Source: Purpureocillium takamizusanense | Taxonomy: Eukaryota; Ascomycota; Sordariomycetes; Hypocreales; Ophiocordycipitaceae | Assembly: GCF_022605165.1 (NCBI RefSeq) | Contig: NC_063071.1 | Location: 1,426,001-1,490,000 of the forward strand | DNA length: 64,000 nucleotides | Direction: 5' to 3' | Part shown: positions 32,518-43,685 of the stretch, piece after piece | Numbering within the stretch: the stretch's first letter is position 1 | Layout: each line of letters begins with the position of its first letter | Position numbers and translations under genes: made by a program | Notes under the pieces: generated by a model | The model's input: the letters and a program-made list of their open reading frames with translations, nothing else | What the model was told of the DNA's origin: nothing | The model's database searches: none

Positions 32518-34902
32518 TCACAGGTCAGTTCCCTTAAAGAACCCATTGACAAAGTCCTGGAGGTCCTGTCCGCTCTGCAGCATTTGGTCCGAACCATCAT
32601 CGGTCATGTCGGCCTCGCCGTACTGCTGTGAATGGATGTCTTGGGCAACGCCCGTGTTCCCGCGATCGTCAGCCATAACCACGTCCCCGGGGCCATTCGC
32701 GCGGGCGAGGACCTCTGCGATAATGCCGTCCATTTCCTCGTTGCTCTCCATATCCTCGTCGTTGTCGTCGCTCCACTCCGAGTCGTACTCGTCCGAGACA
32801 GGGCTCGCTTCATCGTCGTAGCCGTCGGCCATCTCGGCGTCCTCCTGCGCTGCTGCTGCTGCCGTCGACGCCGCCGTCCGCGCGTCCTCGTAGTCAAACT
32901 CCCGCTGCAGCCAATCCAACCAGTCCCACTCCTCCGTCGCGGCTCCGTGGCTGTGGAGGGCCTGCGCACGCAGCCCCTGGTCGCCGGTTGGGGGTCGCTG
33001 CGCGCCGCCGCTGAGTGCCTTGCTGCTGAACTCGACCCAGGCGGCGAGGCTGTCCGTGGTGCGGGGAGGCTTGAGCTTCGACTTGGGCTTGTGGACGATG
33101 ATGCCGCGCGTGATTTCGTCGTCGAGCTTTGCCGGCTGGGGAGCTGCCCCATCGGCGGAGCTGCCCATGCCGTCACCCTCGCCTTCGCCCTCGCTTGCCG
33201 GCTGCTGCTGCTGTTGTTGCTCCGACGACGACGATGACGACGACGACGACGACGACCCAAGCCAGGCCAGGGCCATCAGGCGCTCGCCCTCGTCGGCCTC
33301 GCGAATCTTGCGCTGCTGCTCGGGGGTGAGAGACGCCCAGCGCTTCTTGAGGGCGTGCTTCTTCTTCCAGTGGTGGCTCGTGTCCATGTGTGCGAGGGCC
33401 GTCTCCTCGTCCTCGACGTACATTTCGTCCTCGGTGGGGACCAGGTTATCGCCCGTGAACCAGTCCCAGTAGCCCCAGACGGCCATGAAGCGCAGGTGCA
33501 TGTGGAGGTCAAGCCCTCGCTGCAGGCTCTCCGTGGCGACGAGCTCATCCGGACGGAGGAGGGGGTTGAAGCTCAGGCCCCAGCCCTCGGTGTGGCCCTG
33601 GCTGACGTCGTCGAGAGGCACGCCAAAGGCCGGCTTGTCGCCGTTGACGTTGCGCCCGATGGACCGCATGGCCGTTCTGTACGCGACCTTGGCCTGCATA
33701 ATCTCCGCCGCGGTAGTCCAGCGCTTGCGGAGGAGCACCTCCCAGAGGAACACGAGGCCGTAGCGCCGGCCGAGGAGGATGTGGAGTATTTCGGGCTTGC
33801 GCGCGCCGAAACCGGGCTCGTTGAAGACCATGATCAGCTTGACGAAGAAGAGCTGCACGTTGTAAAGGTCCGCGTCCCGCCAGAGGTCCCTGCTGCCCAT
33901 CATGGCCTGCCGCTGCGACGACACGCCGACCTCCATGGTGAGCCACAGGCGCAGCAGCGCGTCGAGCGTCCCCGCGGGCGTGCGGTGCCCGAGGCGGGCC
34001 ATGACGGCGAGGATCTCGCGGCAGCAGCGGTCCCGCGTGAGCACGAGCTGCAGGTACCGCACCCCTGGCACCGTCCTGACCTGCTTGGCCATGTCGCCGC
34101 AGGCTCGGCGCTCGGCCTCGGACATCTGGACGCCCCAGACGCGGCCGGCGGGGTCGTTGATGAGGTGGCGCCGATACATCTTGAAGGCGAAGACGCGGCC
34201 GGCCTCGGGGGCTTTGTACGCGATGATCTGCCGGATCACGGAGAGGGCATGTGCGTTGAAGGCCTGGTAGAACGCGCGGCTGGTTGAGTAGAGTGTGAGC
34301 AGGTCCTCTGGGCGGAGATGCTTTGCGAGTTCGACGGTGAGCTCGACGCGCTGACAGAGGGCCGTGATGAGGTCCATGCCATCGCGACGCATGCCGAGGT
34401 GCAAGTTTGCCATGTCCGCGCACAAGTCGTAGGGATCATCCTCGTCATCGCCAAAGACCTCCTCGAGGCCATCGTCCTCAAACGCGAACCGCTTGGTCTC
34501 TCGACCCAGATTCCCATGCTTCTCCGTTCCTATCGCCCGACACTCTTCACCTTCGTCACTGTCCTCGTCATCATTGCCGATCTCGTCGCCATCGTAATTC
34601 TCCATGAACTCGTCGAGCTGTTCCTGGGTCATGCTCCCGATGAGGGTGAGGCCTTGCATCATGAGCTTTTCCTTCCGCGCATTGCTCTTCTCCACCTCCC
34701 TAATGGCATGCTTCCTAACGCCCTCGGCAACTTCTGCCTTGGTCACTGGCGAGCCGGGCCTCTTGGTTGCCGCCTTGGCGCGCAGCGTGTCGAGCGCGAG
34801 GCTGGCGAGCACCTCGGCCTCTTCGGGGGACATGCCGTCGGCCTGGGCTTTGCGTCGGACCTCCGCCTTGAATAGCTCCATGGGGTCGAACGGCTGATCC
34901 AT
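32518..34902 (-). CDS. F-box-like protein of unknown function
   Basis: A single-exon frame of 794 aa from the ATG at 34902 (MDQPFDPMELFKAEVRRK). A first ATG at 34944 adds 14 residues and cannot be excluded. After acidic, disordered segments, a helical region near residue 170-230 (VELTVELAKHLRPEDLLTLYSTSRAFYQAFNAHALSVIR) has the L-P-x-D-L...S...F-x pattern of a degenerate F-box. A long helical domain follows, rich in Leu, Trp and Arg and containing several invariant-looking Trp residues (RVWGVQ, LLRLWLTMEVG, WEVLLRKRWTT, VWGYWDWFTGDN). The C-terminal part has polySer and polyGln runs and very acidic stretches. It may be a ubiquitin-ligase substrate receptor, but the target and the SCF link are inferred only. 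Confidence 0.75.
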   Translation of the reverse strand: MDQPFDPMELFKAEVRRKAQADGMSPEEAEVLASLALDTLRAKAATKRPGSPVTKAEVAEGVRKHAIREVEKSNARKEKLMMQGLTLIGSMTQEQLDEFMENYDGDEIGNDDEDSDEGEECRAIGTEKHGNLGRETKRFAFEDDGLEEVFGDDEDDPYDLCADMANLHLGMRRDGMDLITALCQRVELTVELAKHLRPEDLLTLYSTSRAFYQAFNAHALSVIRQIIAYKAPEAGRVFAFKMYRRHLINDPAGRVWGVQMSEAERRACGDMAKQVRTVPGVRYLQLVLTRDRCCREILAVMARLGHRTPAGTLDALLRLWLTMEVGVSSQRQAMMGSRDLWRDADLYNVQLFFVKLIMVFNEPGFGARKPEILHILLGRRYGLVFLWEVLLRKRWTTAAEIMQAKVAYRTAMRSIGRNVNGDKPAFGVPLDDVSQGHTEGWGLSFNPLLRPDELVATESLQRGLDLHMHLRFMAVWGYWDWFTGDNLVPTEDEMYVEDEETALAHMDTSHHWKKKHALKKRWASLTPEQQRKIREADEGERLMALAWLGSSSSSSSSSSSEQQQQQQPASEGEGEGDGMGSSADGAAPQPAKLDDEITRGIIVHKPKSKLKPPRTTDSLAAWVEFSSKALSGGAQRPPTGDQGLRAQALHSHGAATEEWDWLDWLQREFDYEDARTAASTAAAAAQEDAEMADGYDDEASPVSDEYDSEWSDDNDEDMESNEEMDGIIAEVLARANGPGDVVMADDRGNTGVAQDIHSQQYGEADMTDDGSDQMLQSGQDLQDFVNGFFKGTDL

Positions 34903-35522
34903 GGCAGAGGAATCTTCTCGGTGTGTCGTCTCCGAGTGTGGCACACTCTGCGGTGAATGCTTTTCATCAAATAAGCCAAGTCAGCTCCTGTTGCGGGGAG
35001 GCACATACCGGAAGCCTCAAGTGAGGATTATCGAAATGTGCTGATAAATGAACGAAGGAACCAAGGTGCGCGAACGCGTGCCCACGGGTAGGAGGAAACG
35101 AATGTGATGGTGCACGAGGCAAAAGCGGCATGGAACATGACGACGGCTGTGGACGGGGAAGGAACAGTAAAGTAGCTAGCTATTGTTGACGGAACAATAG
35201 AGAGACACAATCAATAGCCATTGATCGGGTGAACTATAGAGTCGGTCAGGTGACGTGGTTGTCAGATGAACAACTTTTCGTTTGCTGTTGCTACCGCAAC
35301 CGCAGCATACGAACGAACAAGAACTGTACGGCGGCGGTTCCAGGTGAGCCGCGAGTCCGTCGTTTCGCTCGCAATAAAGACAGTCGTGGGGGAAATGCCA
35401 GTGAATTGAAATCAAGTGCCTAACTCCGCCGACTCTGAGTCGCCCCTGTGCCTCATCGCCCAGAGTCGCACAGTTTCCTCATCCTATGAAGACCGACTCT
35501 CTCCAAGGAACTTCCACCTCAA
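34903..35522. other. Intergenic region between two minus-strand genes
   Basis: It holds the promoter of the F-box-like gene and the 3' flank of HAT2. No additional gene was seen. Confidence 0.5.
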
Positions 35523-37163
35523 CTATCGGTCAAGCTCGTCGACGGGAAGATCGCCGTCGTCCCGTCCTACGATGGACTCTGCGACCTTCCAAATCTGAAG
35601 CAAATTATCCTCTGCGGCACTCGCCACGAGCCAGGGCTCATTCGGGTTCCAGCTAAAGTCAGCCAAGTGGTTCGTATGCCCGCCGTGCATAAAGAGTCTG
35701 CATAATGATGGTTAGCAGCAACTCCATGACCCACCTCCCACGGGGGTAAACGGGGGACTTACAACTCAGGGGGGCCGTCATCCTGGTCATCAGGCAGCTG
35801 CTCCTCACCCACCCGAGACAGATCCCAGAAGATGATTCTTCGGTCATAGCTACCGCTGCCCAAGATACCAGCCTCAGTAGGATGCCAAGCCAGGGAAGTC
35901 ACCGCGTCGTTGTGGCCCTCTAACGTGTGCACCTTCTCCTTGACATTTCGCAGGTCCCAGATTCCTATCGTCTTATCGGCTGAAGCTGTGGCAACCAGAA
36001 CCTCCGAGGTAGGGTTAAAAGCGAGGGCATTGATGGCATCGAGATGCCCCTTTTTGGCAACGACTGCAGCCTTGGTCGTGTCGCTCTGGCGAACATCGAC
36101 GATTTGGAGCGTCTGGTCGTCCGAGACGGAGCCAATGAAGCTCTTGGCGATGGGGTGGTATTGTACATCATTGACAATCTGAGTGTGGTGGGTATACCGA
36201 CGGGCTGGTCGGAGCGATTTCGAATCTGCCTCAAGCGTCTTCAAGTCCCTACCATAATGTTAATGACTCATTGTTGGAGCTGAAAGATGTGGCGCATCAA
36301 GGACGTACCAGAGACACATAGTCTTGTCCTCGCTTCCTGATGCCAGGCCGCCGGCCTCATGGGGGTTCCAAGCCAAGCCAAAGCCCTCGGCCTTGTGGCC
36401 GACAAGCTCGATCTGGGGATTGATCTTGCCTGGGGTGGCCGGCTGAAGTGGGTGCTTTGTCCGGTCGAAGATGAGAATCCTACCGTCGACGCACAATGTA
36501 GCGATGATGTCGGGGTTTTGTGGTTGGTAGCGTGCCTTATTGACCTCGCTGGGGTGCTCAATCTTCTGGACGATCTCGCACTTGATGGCGGCGACATCGC
36601 CAGAGTTGCCGTATCCGCCAATCTCGCCGCGCTCCTCGTCGTAGTTGTCGGGATTAGGCGCGACAGTCTTGGGGATCTGCACATCAGCAATCTGAAGGTA
36701 GTTGGTGCTGTCGTCGGAAGTATGTGTGCCTAGCAAGAGGCGGTGCATCCTGTAGCTCTTGCCCTCGGGTTCCTTGACATCGGGAAACCACTGGACAGTG
36801 AGGGTAGGCCAAGTCAAGGCGGTTCTAAGATGTATTAGGCCATGATTGAGGAATAATAAGCAATCATCGGATGACCGGGTACGCACCCGAGAATCATATC
36901 GTAGAGGAATGGACTGTTCTTCTTCCACGTCTTGTACTCTAGTCTTGGTCAGAGATGCAACGGCCGGCAGGTAGCTAAGGAGCAAAGCTCACCCTCATTG
37001 ATGAGGCGCTCGACCTGATCATCTTCCTCCTCTTGGATCATGTCGACTAAGGCAGGTCGGTCAGTGCTTATCAAAGTGACAATTGGGTCGCAAGGCTGAG
37101 CGCCAGCAGAGCTCAAACAAACATACTGTCGACCTCCGGGTCTGACGCCTGCGCGGGTGCCAT
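35523..37163 (-). CDS. HAT2: Histone acetyltransferase type B subunit 2 (HAT2; RbAp46/48-like WD40 protein)
   Basis: Six exons on the minus strand, 37163-37127, 37046-36993, 36938-36887, 36824-36309, 36248-35763 and 35697-35523, give 439 aa. All junctions keep frame. The N-terminal helix (EEDDQVERLINEEYKTWKKN, assembled across exons 2 and 3) and the start of the propeller (LYDMILGTALTWPTLTVQW) are diagnostic of the RbAp48/Msi1/Hat2 family. At least five WD-like repeats are visible, with GHKAEGFGLAWNPHEAGGLA, GHLDAINALAFNPTSEVLVA and GHNDAVTSLAWHPTEAGILG among them. HAT2 partners the HAT1 acetyltransferase to acetylate newly made histone H4. In filamentous fungi related paralogues serve CAF-1 and PRC2, so the exact paralogue is the main doubt. 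Confidence 0.87.
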
Positions 37164-38026
37164 GGTGACCGAGGCTTGCGGATGAGAATGAGATGGACAA
37201 GACGAGAATCGACGCTAAATCCTACAGCAGATGGGATGCTGGGATGCGGCCGAGAGATAGTAGGAGGGGTTCGTGCGACGCGACCGCAGTTGAGGGATGA
37301 GGCTGGAAAATGTGAGCCAAGTTGCACGCGTCGCGCGTTAAGTGAAGGCGACGGGCCGCTGCAGCCCTGCTCTGGCAGGCTGTGAGGCGCGACGGCTGTC
37401 CAATCAAACTAGCGCAGCACCGCCGTTTGGCTTAGCTAATAAGTTACAATGTCTCAGCGGCTGGCCGCCTAGCAGATCCGTGGATACCTCAGGTGGCAAT
37501 TGGGCGGGAAGGGTCAGGTCACTAAATTCAAGACGACAGGGGCCAGTTCGCCTGCCAGCCAGCCAGTGAAAGCCACCCCCGCCGCCGTGCCAGCACCCGC
37601 ACCAGCACATGGTGGATCGCAGCAGCGCAGCGGAAAATCGGTCCCTCCCCCGCCACCCTGCATGCGGTTGCACCAGTGAACGAGGCGGCGCACTGGATTC
37701 CACCTGGTGCCGGATGACTCGCCTTCCCATTGCATCACGACTCCATCGCAATCACCACCACCCATCATCTCCAACGCGCTGCCGTTGCAAACCCTGGGCA
37801 GCTTCCTCTCCCCTCCGTTACTCCGACCCTTAGCTCCGCGCTTCTCTTTTTGGCGTTCCGAGATAGGTCATCAGCTTCGGCGAAAGGCTCTTTCTTGTTT
37901 ACTTGCGCCGCCCAAAGCCGACTGCTTCGACGGTGCATATCGCCATCACAGCTCGAGTTCTCTCGAACCCCAACCCAAACCCTACACATATATTGAGTTG
38001 GACTCTGTGTCCCAACGCGCCACACC
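37164..38026. promoter_or_regulatory. Shared divergent promoter of HAT2 and XRN1
   Basis: 863 bp separate two divergent start codons. The right third (37714-38026) has no ATG on the + strand and is C/T-rich, as for an XRN1 leader. No clear TATA box was seen. CCACC-rich strings are common here. Confidence 0.45.
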
Positions 38027-41000
38027 ATGGGGTGCGTCTTCTATCTCGCCAACGTCCTCGCTAGACCCCAGCTGACGCCTTGCCTTGCAGTGTCCCGAAA
38101 TTTTTCAGATGGCTCTCGGAGCGATACCCGCCCATCTCCCAGCTCATCGCTGAGAACAGAATACCGGAGTTTGACTGCTTATACGTACGAATGTGTCTCC
38201 GAGTCGTATCCCTCTGGTGCATGGGCTGACGGAATTGTAGCTCGACATGAACGGCATCATTCACAACTGTACGCACAAGGATGCGGGCGAGGACACGACC
38301 TTTAGGCTGAGCGAGGAGGAAATGTTCATCCGAATATTCAACTACATTGAGCACCTATTTGGCAAGATCAAGCCGAAACAGCTCTTTTTCATGGCCATCG
38401 ATGGCGTCGCTCCGCGCGCCAAGATGAATCAGCAGCGAGCGCGTCGTTTCAGGACTGCCCTGGATAACGAGAAGGCCCGTGAAAAGGCCATTAAGGAGGG
38501 TGTGGAGATGCCAAAGGAGGAACCCTTTGATAGCAACTGTATCACCCCAGGTACGGCCCCTGTTCTGCATAATTCTGTTTGACAGACATTGACAGGACCA
38601 GGAACCGAGTTCATGGCGAAGCTGTCACTGCAGCTGCGGTATTTCGTCAACAAAAAGGTATCAGAAGATTCTGACTGGCAAGGGTGTGAAGTTGTGCTCT
38701 CCGGTCATGAGGTACCTGGAGAAGGAGAGCACAAGATCATGGAATACATTCGAAACGCAAAGGCGCAGCCAAACTACAACCCCAACGTGCGACACTGTCT
38801 GTACGGACTCGACGCCGACCTCATCATGCTGGGTCTTCTCAGCCACGATCCTCATTTCTGCCTCTTACGCGAAGAGGTCACGTTCGGTCGCGCTTCTAAG
38901 GCCAAGTCCAAGGAGCTCGAGCATCAAAATTTCTACCTTCTCCACCTCTGCATGGTGCGGGAATACCTTGAAATGGAGTTTCAGGAGCTGGGGAAAAAAG
39001 GGTCATTGACTTTCGCCTTCGACTTGGAGAAGGTCATCGACGACTTCATCCTCATGGCGTTCTTTGTCGGAAACGATTTCTTGCCGAATCTGCCGGGTCT
39101 TCACATCAACGAAGGCGCTTTGGCAAACATGTTTGTGACCTATAAGAAGGTGTTGCCGACATGTGAAGGGTATATTAACGAGAATGGTGTCATCAACATG
39201 GCGCGTTTGCAGCGCCTTCTTGACCAGCTCAGCAAGCTGGAGCTAGTATCGTTCGAGAACGACGTTGCTGACGAGAAGTGGTTTGCAGCAAAACAGATGG
39301 AGAAGAAGCTCGAGGGCAGGAATGGTGCAACTTCAAAGTCATCCAAGAATGGCCAACTTGTCATCACCTCCTCCCAGCGCGACCTGTGGAAACACAAAAT
39401 CCGTCCCTACGTCTCAAAACGCTCCAAAGAGTCGCTGAACCTCGGTTCAAGCCTTAAGGCCGCCGATCGCAAGTTCGTGCAGGACCTTGCCGACGCCATG
39501 CACCTGGACTGGTCCACCAAGGAAGACGAGAACGCGGACCGGCATCTCATCTTGGCGTTTCCCGCCCGCCCTGACGCAGATGATGAGGAAGAGGAAGAGG
39601 AAGAGGGCAACCTGGCTGCCTACCGCGTCATGAAGACTTACGACAAGGCCACCGTGGTCGACATGACCGCAGAGGATGCGCAAAAGCAGTACGAGCAGCT
39701 CTACCAAGACAAGTACCAGGGCTGGAAGACCAAATATTACCTGCAGAAATTCCCTGAGTGGCCTGCCGAGAAGTACGCCGTCGAGCAGAAGGCGCTCTGC
39801 GAGAACTACGTTCAGGGCTTGCAGTGGGTGCTTTTCTACTACTACAGGGGTATTGCCTCTTGGCCCTGGTTCTACGGATACCACTACGCCCCCCTGATCT
39901 CTGGTAAGCCATGCAATAAATAAGCCCAAGAAGTTGAGTGCTGGGCTGACCGCAGTAGATGTCACCAAGGGCCTCGGGGCTGATCTCAACTTCAAGAAGG
40001 GGCAGCCATTCAAGCCATATGAGCAACTCATGGGCGTCCTGCCGGACAGGAGCAAGAAAATCGTGCCCAAAATCTATCACGATTTGATGACAAACCCCAA
40101 TTCTCCCATCATCGACTTTTACCCTAGAGACTTTGAACTTGACATGAACGGGAAGAAGATGGATTGGGAGGCCGTTGTGAAGATCCCCTTCATTGATGAA
40201 AAGCGTCTGCTAGATGCCATGGCACCCAAGAACGATCTCCTAGAGGACGACGAAAAGGCACGCAACGGTTTCGGAGTGCCCATCAAGTTCACCTACTCAT
40301 CTGACGTCAACTTTACATACCCATCCTCGCTCCCGGGCATATTTCCCGAGATCCAAAACTGCCGCTGCATCGAAAATATATTTGATTTGCCCGACGTCGA
40401 AGGGCTCGAGTATCTTTCTGGCCTTACGGATGGCGCGTTGCTCAACATATCTGCTCTTGCTGGCTTTCCGACACTACACACTCTCCCTTACACCGCTCAG
40501 CTGGTTGAAGGTTATGGTGTCAACGTCTTTCAGTCGGAAAGCAAGAACCCCAGTGTCGTTGTCACACTGACAGACACGAAGACGCGAACTAGTGTCGAGG
40601 CATGGAAGGCCAAACTTGGCCAGAAATGCTACGTTGGGTATCCCTTCCTCCAAGAAGCCAAGGTGATGAGAGTCCAGGACGAGCTCTTCAGCTATGAGCT
40701 CGCTGAGGATGGAAAGCAGCTCATCACGAAAGATCACTCCAACAGAGAAGCGTCCGAATTTGCTAGGGAAGCCGAATATATCGAGGGCTGGTACGGAAAA
40801 CGCTTAGGCGTAACTATCGGGCAGGTGGAATGCCTCGTTTACGTGCACATGCTCAAGGGCCTGATCAAGACCGAGGAGGGTGCTCTGATAAAGGAGTACG
40901 CCGAAAACCCCAGTCTACGGAGCATATACGCATCTCAAACCATTGTGTACGAGGTCGTCAACGAAGACGAGCGCTTCATCGAAAAGGCGGCTCTGCCTAT

Positions 41001-42480
41001 CGAGGAGGAGTTCCCAATCGGCACCCGGGCGTTCTTCCTGGGCGAATATGCCTACGGGCGTCCGCTTGAAATCACTGGCCACGTCAGCGGCAAGACTGAA
41101 GTCGTCGTCTCACTGCCCAAGACGAAGGAGCCAGATTTCGCCAAGGCCATGATCCACCAGGCGGAACGAAACAACCCATACACACCGTCTTTTGCTGTCG
41201 CCAAGCAGCTTGGAGTGCACCCTCTTGTGCTGAGCAAGATCACATCATCTTACCAGATCCTCAACTCGGCTGGCTTAAAGCTCAATCTGGGCTTGAACCT
41301 CAAATTCGAGGGCCGCAAACTGAAGGTACTCGGCTATTCCCGCAAGTCTCGCACGGGTTGGGAGTTTAGCGCTGCGGCCATCAAGCTCATTGCCGACTAC
41401 ATGGTCGCGTTCCCAGACTTCTTCGCGGCGATCCAGAAGGAGCCTCAAAGGAGCGAGATCACGGACACGGACCTTTGGAAGGACCCGACCGTGGCGTCTC
41501 AGCGAGTTAAGGACATCGTCGCCTGGCTGAAGAAACAGGAGACTAGCAAGTTTGAGCGGGTGCCCCTCGAAGCTGAGCAGCTTGATTCTGATGTGGTCAT
41601 GGCCCTTGCCGATGCTGGCGAGCGAATCTTCCAGGCGACGCAGGATATCGATATCCGCAAGATGAAGGGTGTTCCTCGAGTGGCAATTCTGAAGCCATCC
41701 GATGCGGAGCTGGTCCTCGGAAACCAGAGCTTCCAGCTTGGCGACCGCGTGACCTTTGCAGCCGCTGCAGGCAAGGTTCCCATTGCGACGCGAGGCACCG
41801 TCGTTGGCATCAGCCGCACGGCCACCGCGCTACTTCTAGACGTCCTGTGGGACACGTCTTTCATGAGTGGCACCACTCTCGGTGACAGAGCGCCGATGTT
41901 CCGCGGCCAGACGGTCGCGTCATCCTCGGTTCTTAACACTTCGGACAAGCAGGTCGTCTCTGCCTCTAGCAGGTCGCAGCAGCGACGAGCTGCGCCGAAC
42001 CAGACAACCGGAACGTACGGCTCGATCGGCATAACCCAGCTCAAGGACGCTCCAACTCCTCCTCCCCTGCGAGGCGGATGGCGCGGTGCGATGAACCCCG
42101 ATAGGAACTCGCCAGCTCGCCGCGGCAGCCCGAACGCTCGCGGTAGTAGTGCTCCCAACCTGCTACATAGCACTCTTGTGTACCGCGGCGGCCCCAACGG
42201 CGCGCAGTCCCCAGGCCAGAACGCAAACGGGCATGGCCGCGGGGGCAATCAAACCGGCAGAGCTGGCGGCAGTGGCCGCGGTCGAGGTCGAGGCAACTTT
42301 GAGGGAGCACAAGCGCCTTCCGGTGGCGAGGAGGCTCCCAAGTATGGCAACGTCCCTCCGCCAGTGAGCCTCGACAACTCACGTGGTGGTCGCGGCCGCG
42401 GCCGAGGTGGCAGGGGACGAAATGGTCCCCCCCGGGGCCGCGGCGGCAATGGGAGAGGAGGTAGTGTGGCCCAAGGTTAG
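38027..42480 (+). CDS. XRN1: 5'-3' exoribonuclease 1 (XRN1/KEM1)
   Basis: Five exons, 38027-38031, 38091-38184, 38241-38550, 38596-39903 and 39956-42480, give 1413 aa. The first coding exon is only ATGGG; the splice rebuilds the invariant [15 protein letters not shown] start. The N-terminal nuclease domain shows [26 protein letters not shown], the [12 protein letters not shown] acidic motif, [11 protein letters not shown] and FFVGNDFLP, which carry the metal-binding acids. The D1-D4/SH3-like regions follow, and the last 150 residues are an RG/RGG-rich disordered tail. XRN1 degrades decapped mRNA in the cytoplasm and P-bodies. Length is normal (yeast Xrn1 has 1528 aa). It shares an upstream region with HAT2. 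Confidence 0.95.
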
Positions 42481-42790
42481 TGAGGGAGAGGCGTGTGGTA
42501 GCTCGTGGTTGCTATGTACGGAAGTAGGGACAGTGGCGTATGATGGCTTATATGCACACAGAGATTTCTCGAAACGATGGCTTGTCGAGGGTATTGCACG
42601 ACTACGATGAGTATGTACCATAGACAGAGCTGGATACCCACGTAAGCCCTATCGGCCGGCCACAATACGGGGCAATACCTCTTCAGGCCGTGATAAAACG
42701 TCATGTCATTGGAAAAACTTGAGTGCATCTTTTCAGCCAGCCTACTAAACGCCACGTAATCTCCCGCTCTTACAGTCGCGCTGCTCTACA
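42481..42790. other. Convergent intergenic region between XRN1 and SPC3
   Basis: 310 bp that hold both 3' ends. No gene or repeat was seen. Confidence 0.5.
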
Positions 42791-43685
42791 TCACTTGCTC
42801 TTGCTCTTGGTCTTGTTGTCTTTAGACTTGATGGCGGGGAGCACGAACTTGTCGCTCAGCCCGCCGGCCATCGTCTTCCACTTGAAGATATCCTTGTCCA
42901 TATTCCAGGTGAGCAGGCCAACCCACGGCTGGACATTGTAGTGGATCTTGAGGGTGACGTCCTGGGCCTGGGCAATTTTGCCGCTCGGGTGCGTGATTTG
43001 GTATTTGGGCCTTTGGTTGCGCAGCTTGAGAAGGCCACTGTAAGACATGCTCTCGAGTCAGCGACTGCAGATAAAGGGTCATATGCCATCGCGACGGGTC
43101 GGTTCAGTTGGGTGGGGGTGGGGGGAGGCACATACCGGCTGGGGTCAATGGTCTTGCCCTCGGCGCTCTTCTTAAGCTTCTTCATGGCCAAGGGGCCAAT
43201 GTTCTTGAGGTGGTCGGCGCTCGGGTTGGTGATGATGGTGTCCCAGATGACGGCCGAGTTAGTCGCGTTGGCGCCAGCGATGGCGGGCCAGTCGGCGGTG
43301 ACGTAGACGAAGACCTGCTTGGTGTTCCAGGTGAAGAGGGAGGAGAGGTCGGCCTCAAGGGAGAACTTTATGATGGCATACTCTTCCTTCTTGGAGGAGT
43401 AGTAATGCGGGCGACCCTTGACGCTGCAGCAAACCCGCTTGTTTAGCTCTGGGTGCGGCGAGGCAGGAACGGTGGGAGGACGAGGGGTCTATATAGAGCC
43501 GCCTCTCCGGGTCTTTCTTTTGGGTCTTGAGGCATTGCTTACACTTGGACATTGTTGGGGCTGACGACGCCGCTGGGCGTGCGCGGTGTGATGAGATCGG
43601 TGGCGGCGATGAAGGCGCCGAGGACGCACGCGACGGTGGTGAAGAAGCCGAAGACGTTTTGGAGGCGGGTGAAGGAGGAGTGCAT
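42791..43685 (-). CDS. SPC3: Signal peptidase complex subunit 3 (SPC3 / SPC22-23)
   Basis: Three exons, 43685-43543, 43423-43136 and 43037-42791, give 225 aa. The splice between exons 1 and 2 rebuilds NNVQV-VKGRPHYYS, typical of the family. One membrane helix sits at about residues 12-32 (FGFFTTVACVLGAFIAATD), followed by a lumenal domain with EYA-IKFSLEADLSSLFTWNTKQVFVY, an N-glycosylation site (NAT) and WNTNQK-like variants. Spc3 is an essential single-pass ER protein of the signal peptidase complex that helps position substrates for Sec11. The last residues are Lys/Ser-rich, a short extension beyond the yeast protein. Confidence 0.88.

Noticed and set aside
33355..34287. 310-codon plus-strand open frame inside the F-box-like gene
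   Set aside because: Val/Glu/His-rich shadow of GC-rich codons; the minus-strand frame is longer and domain-like.
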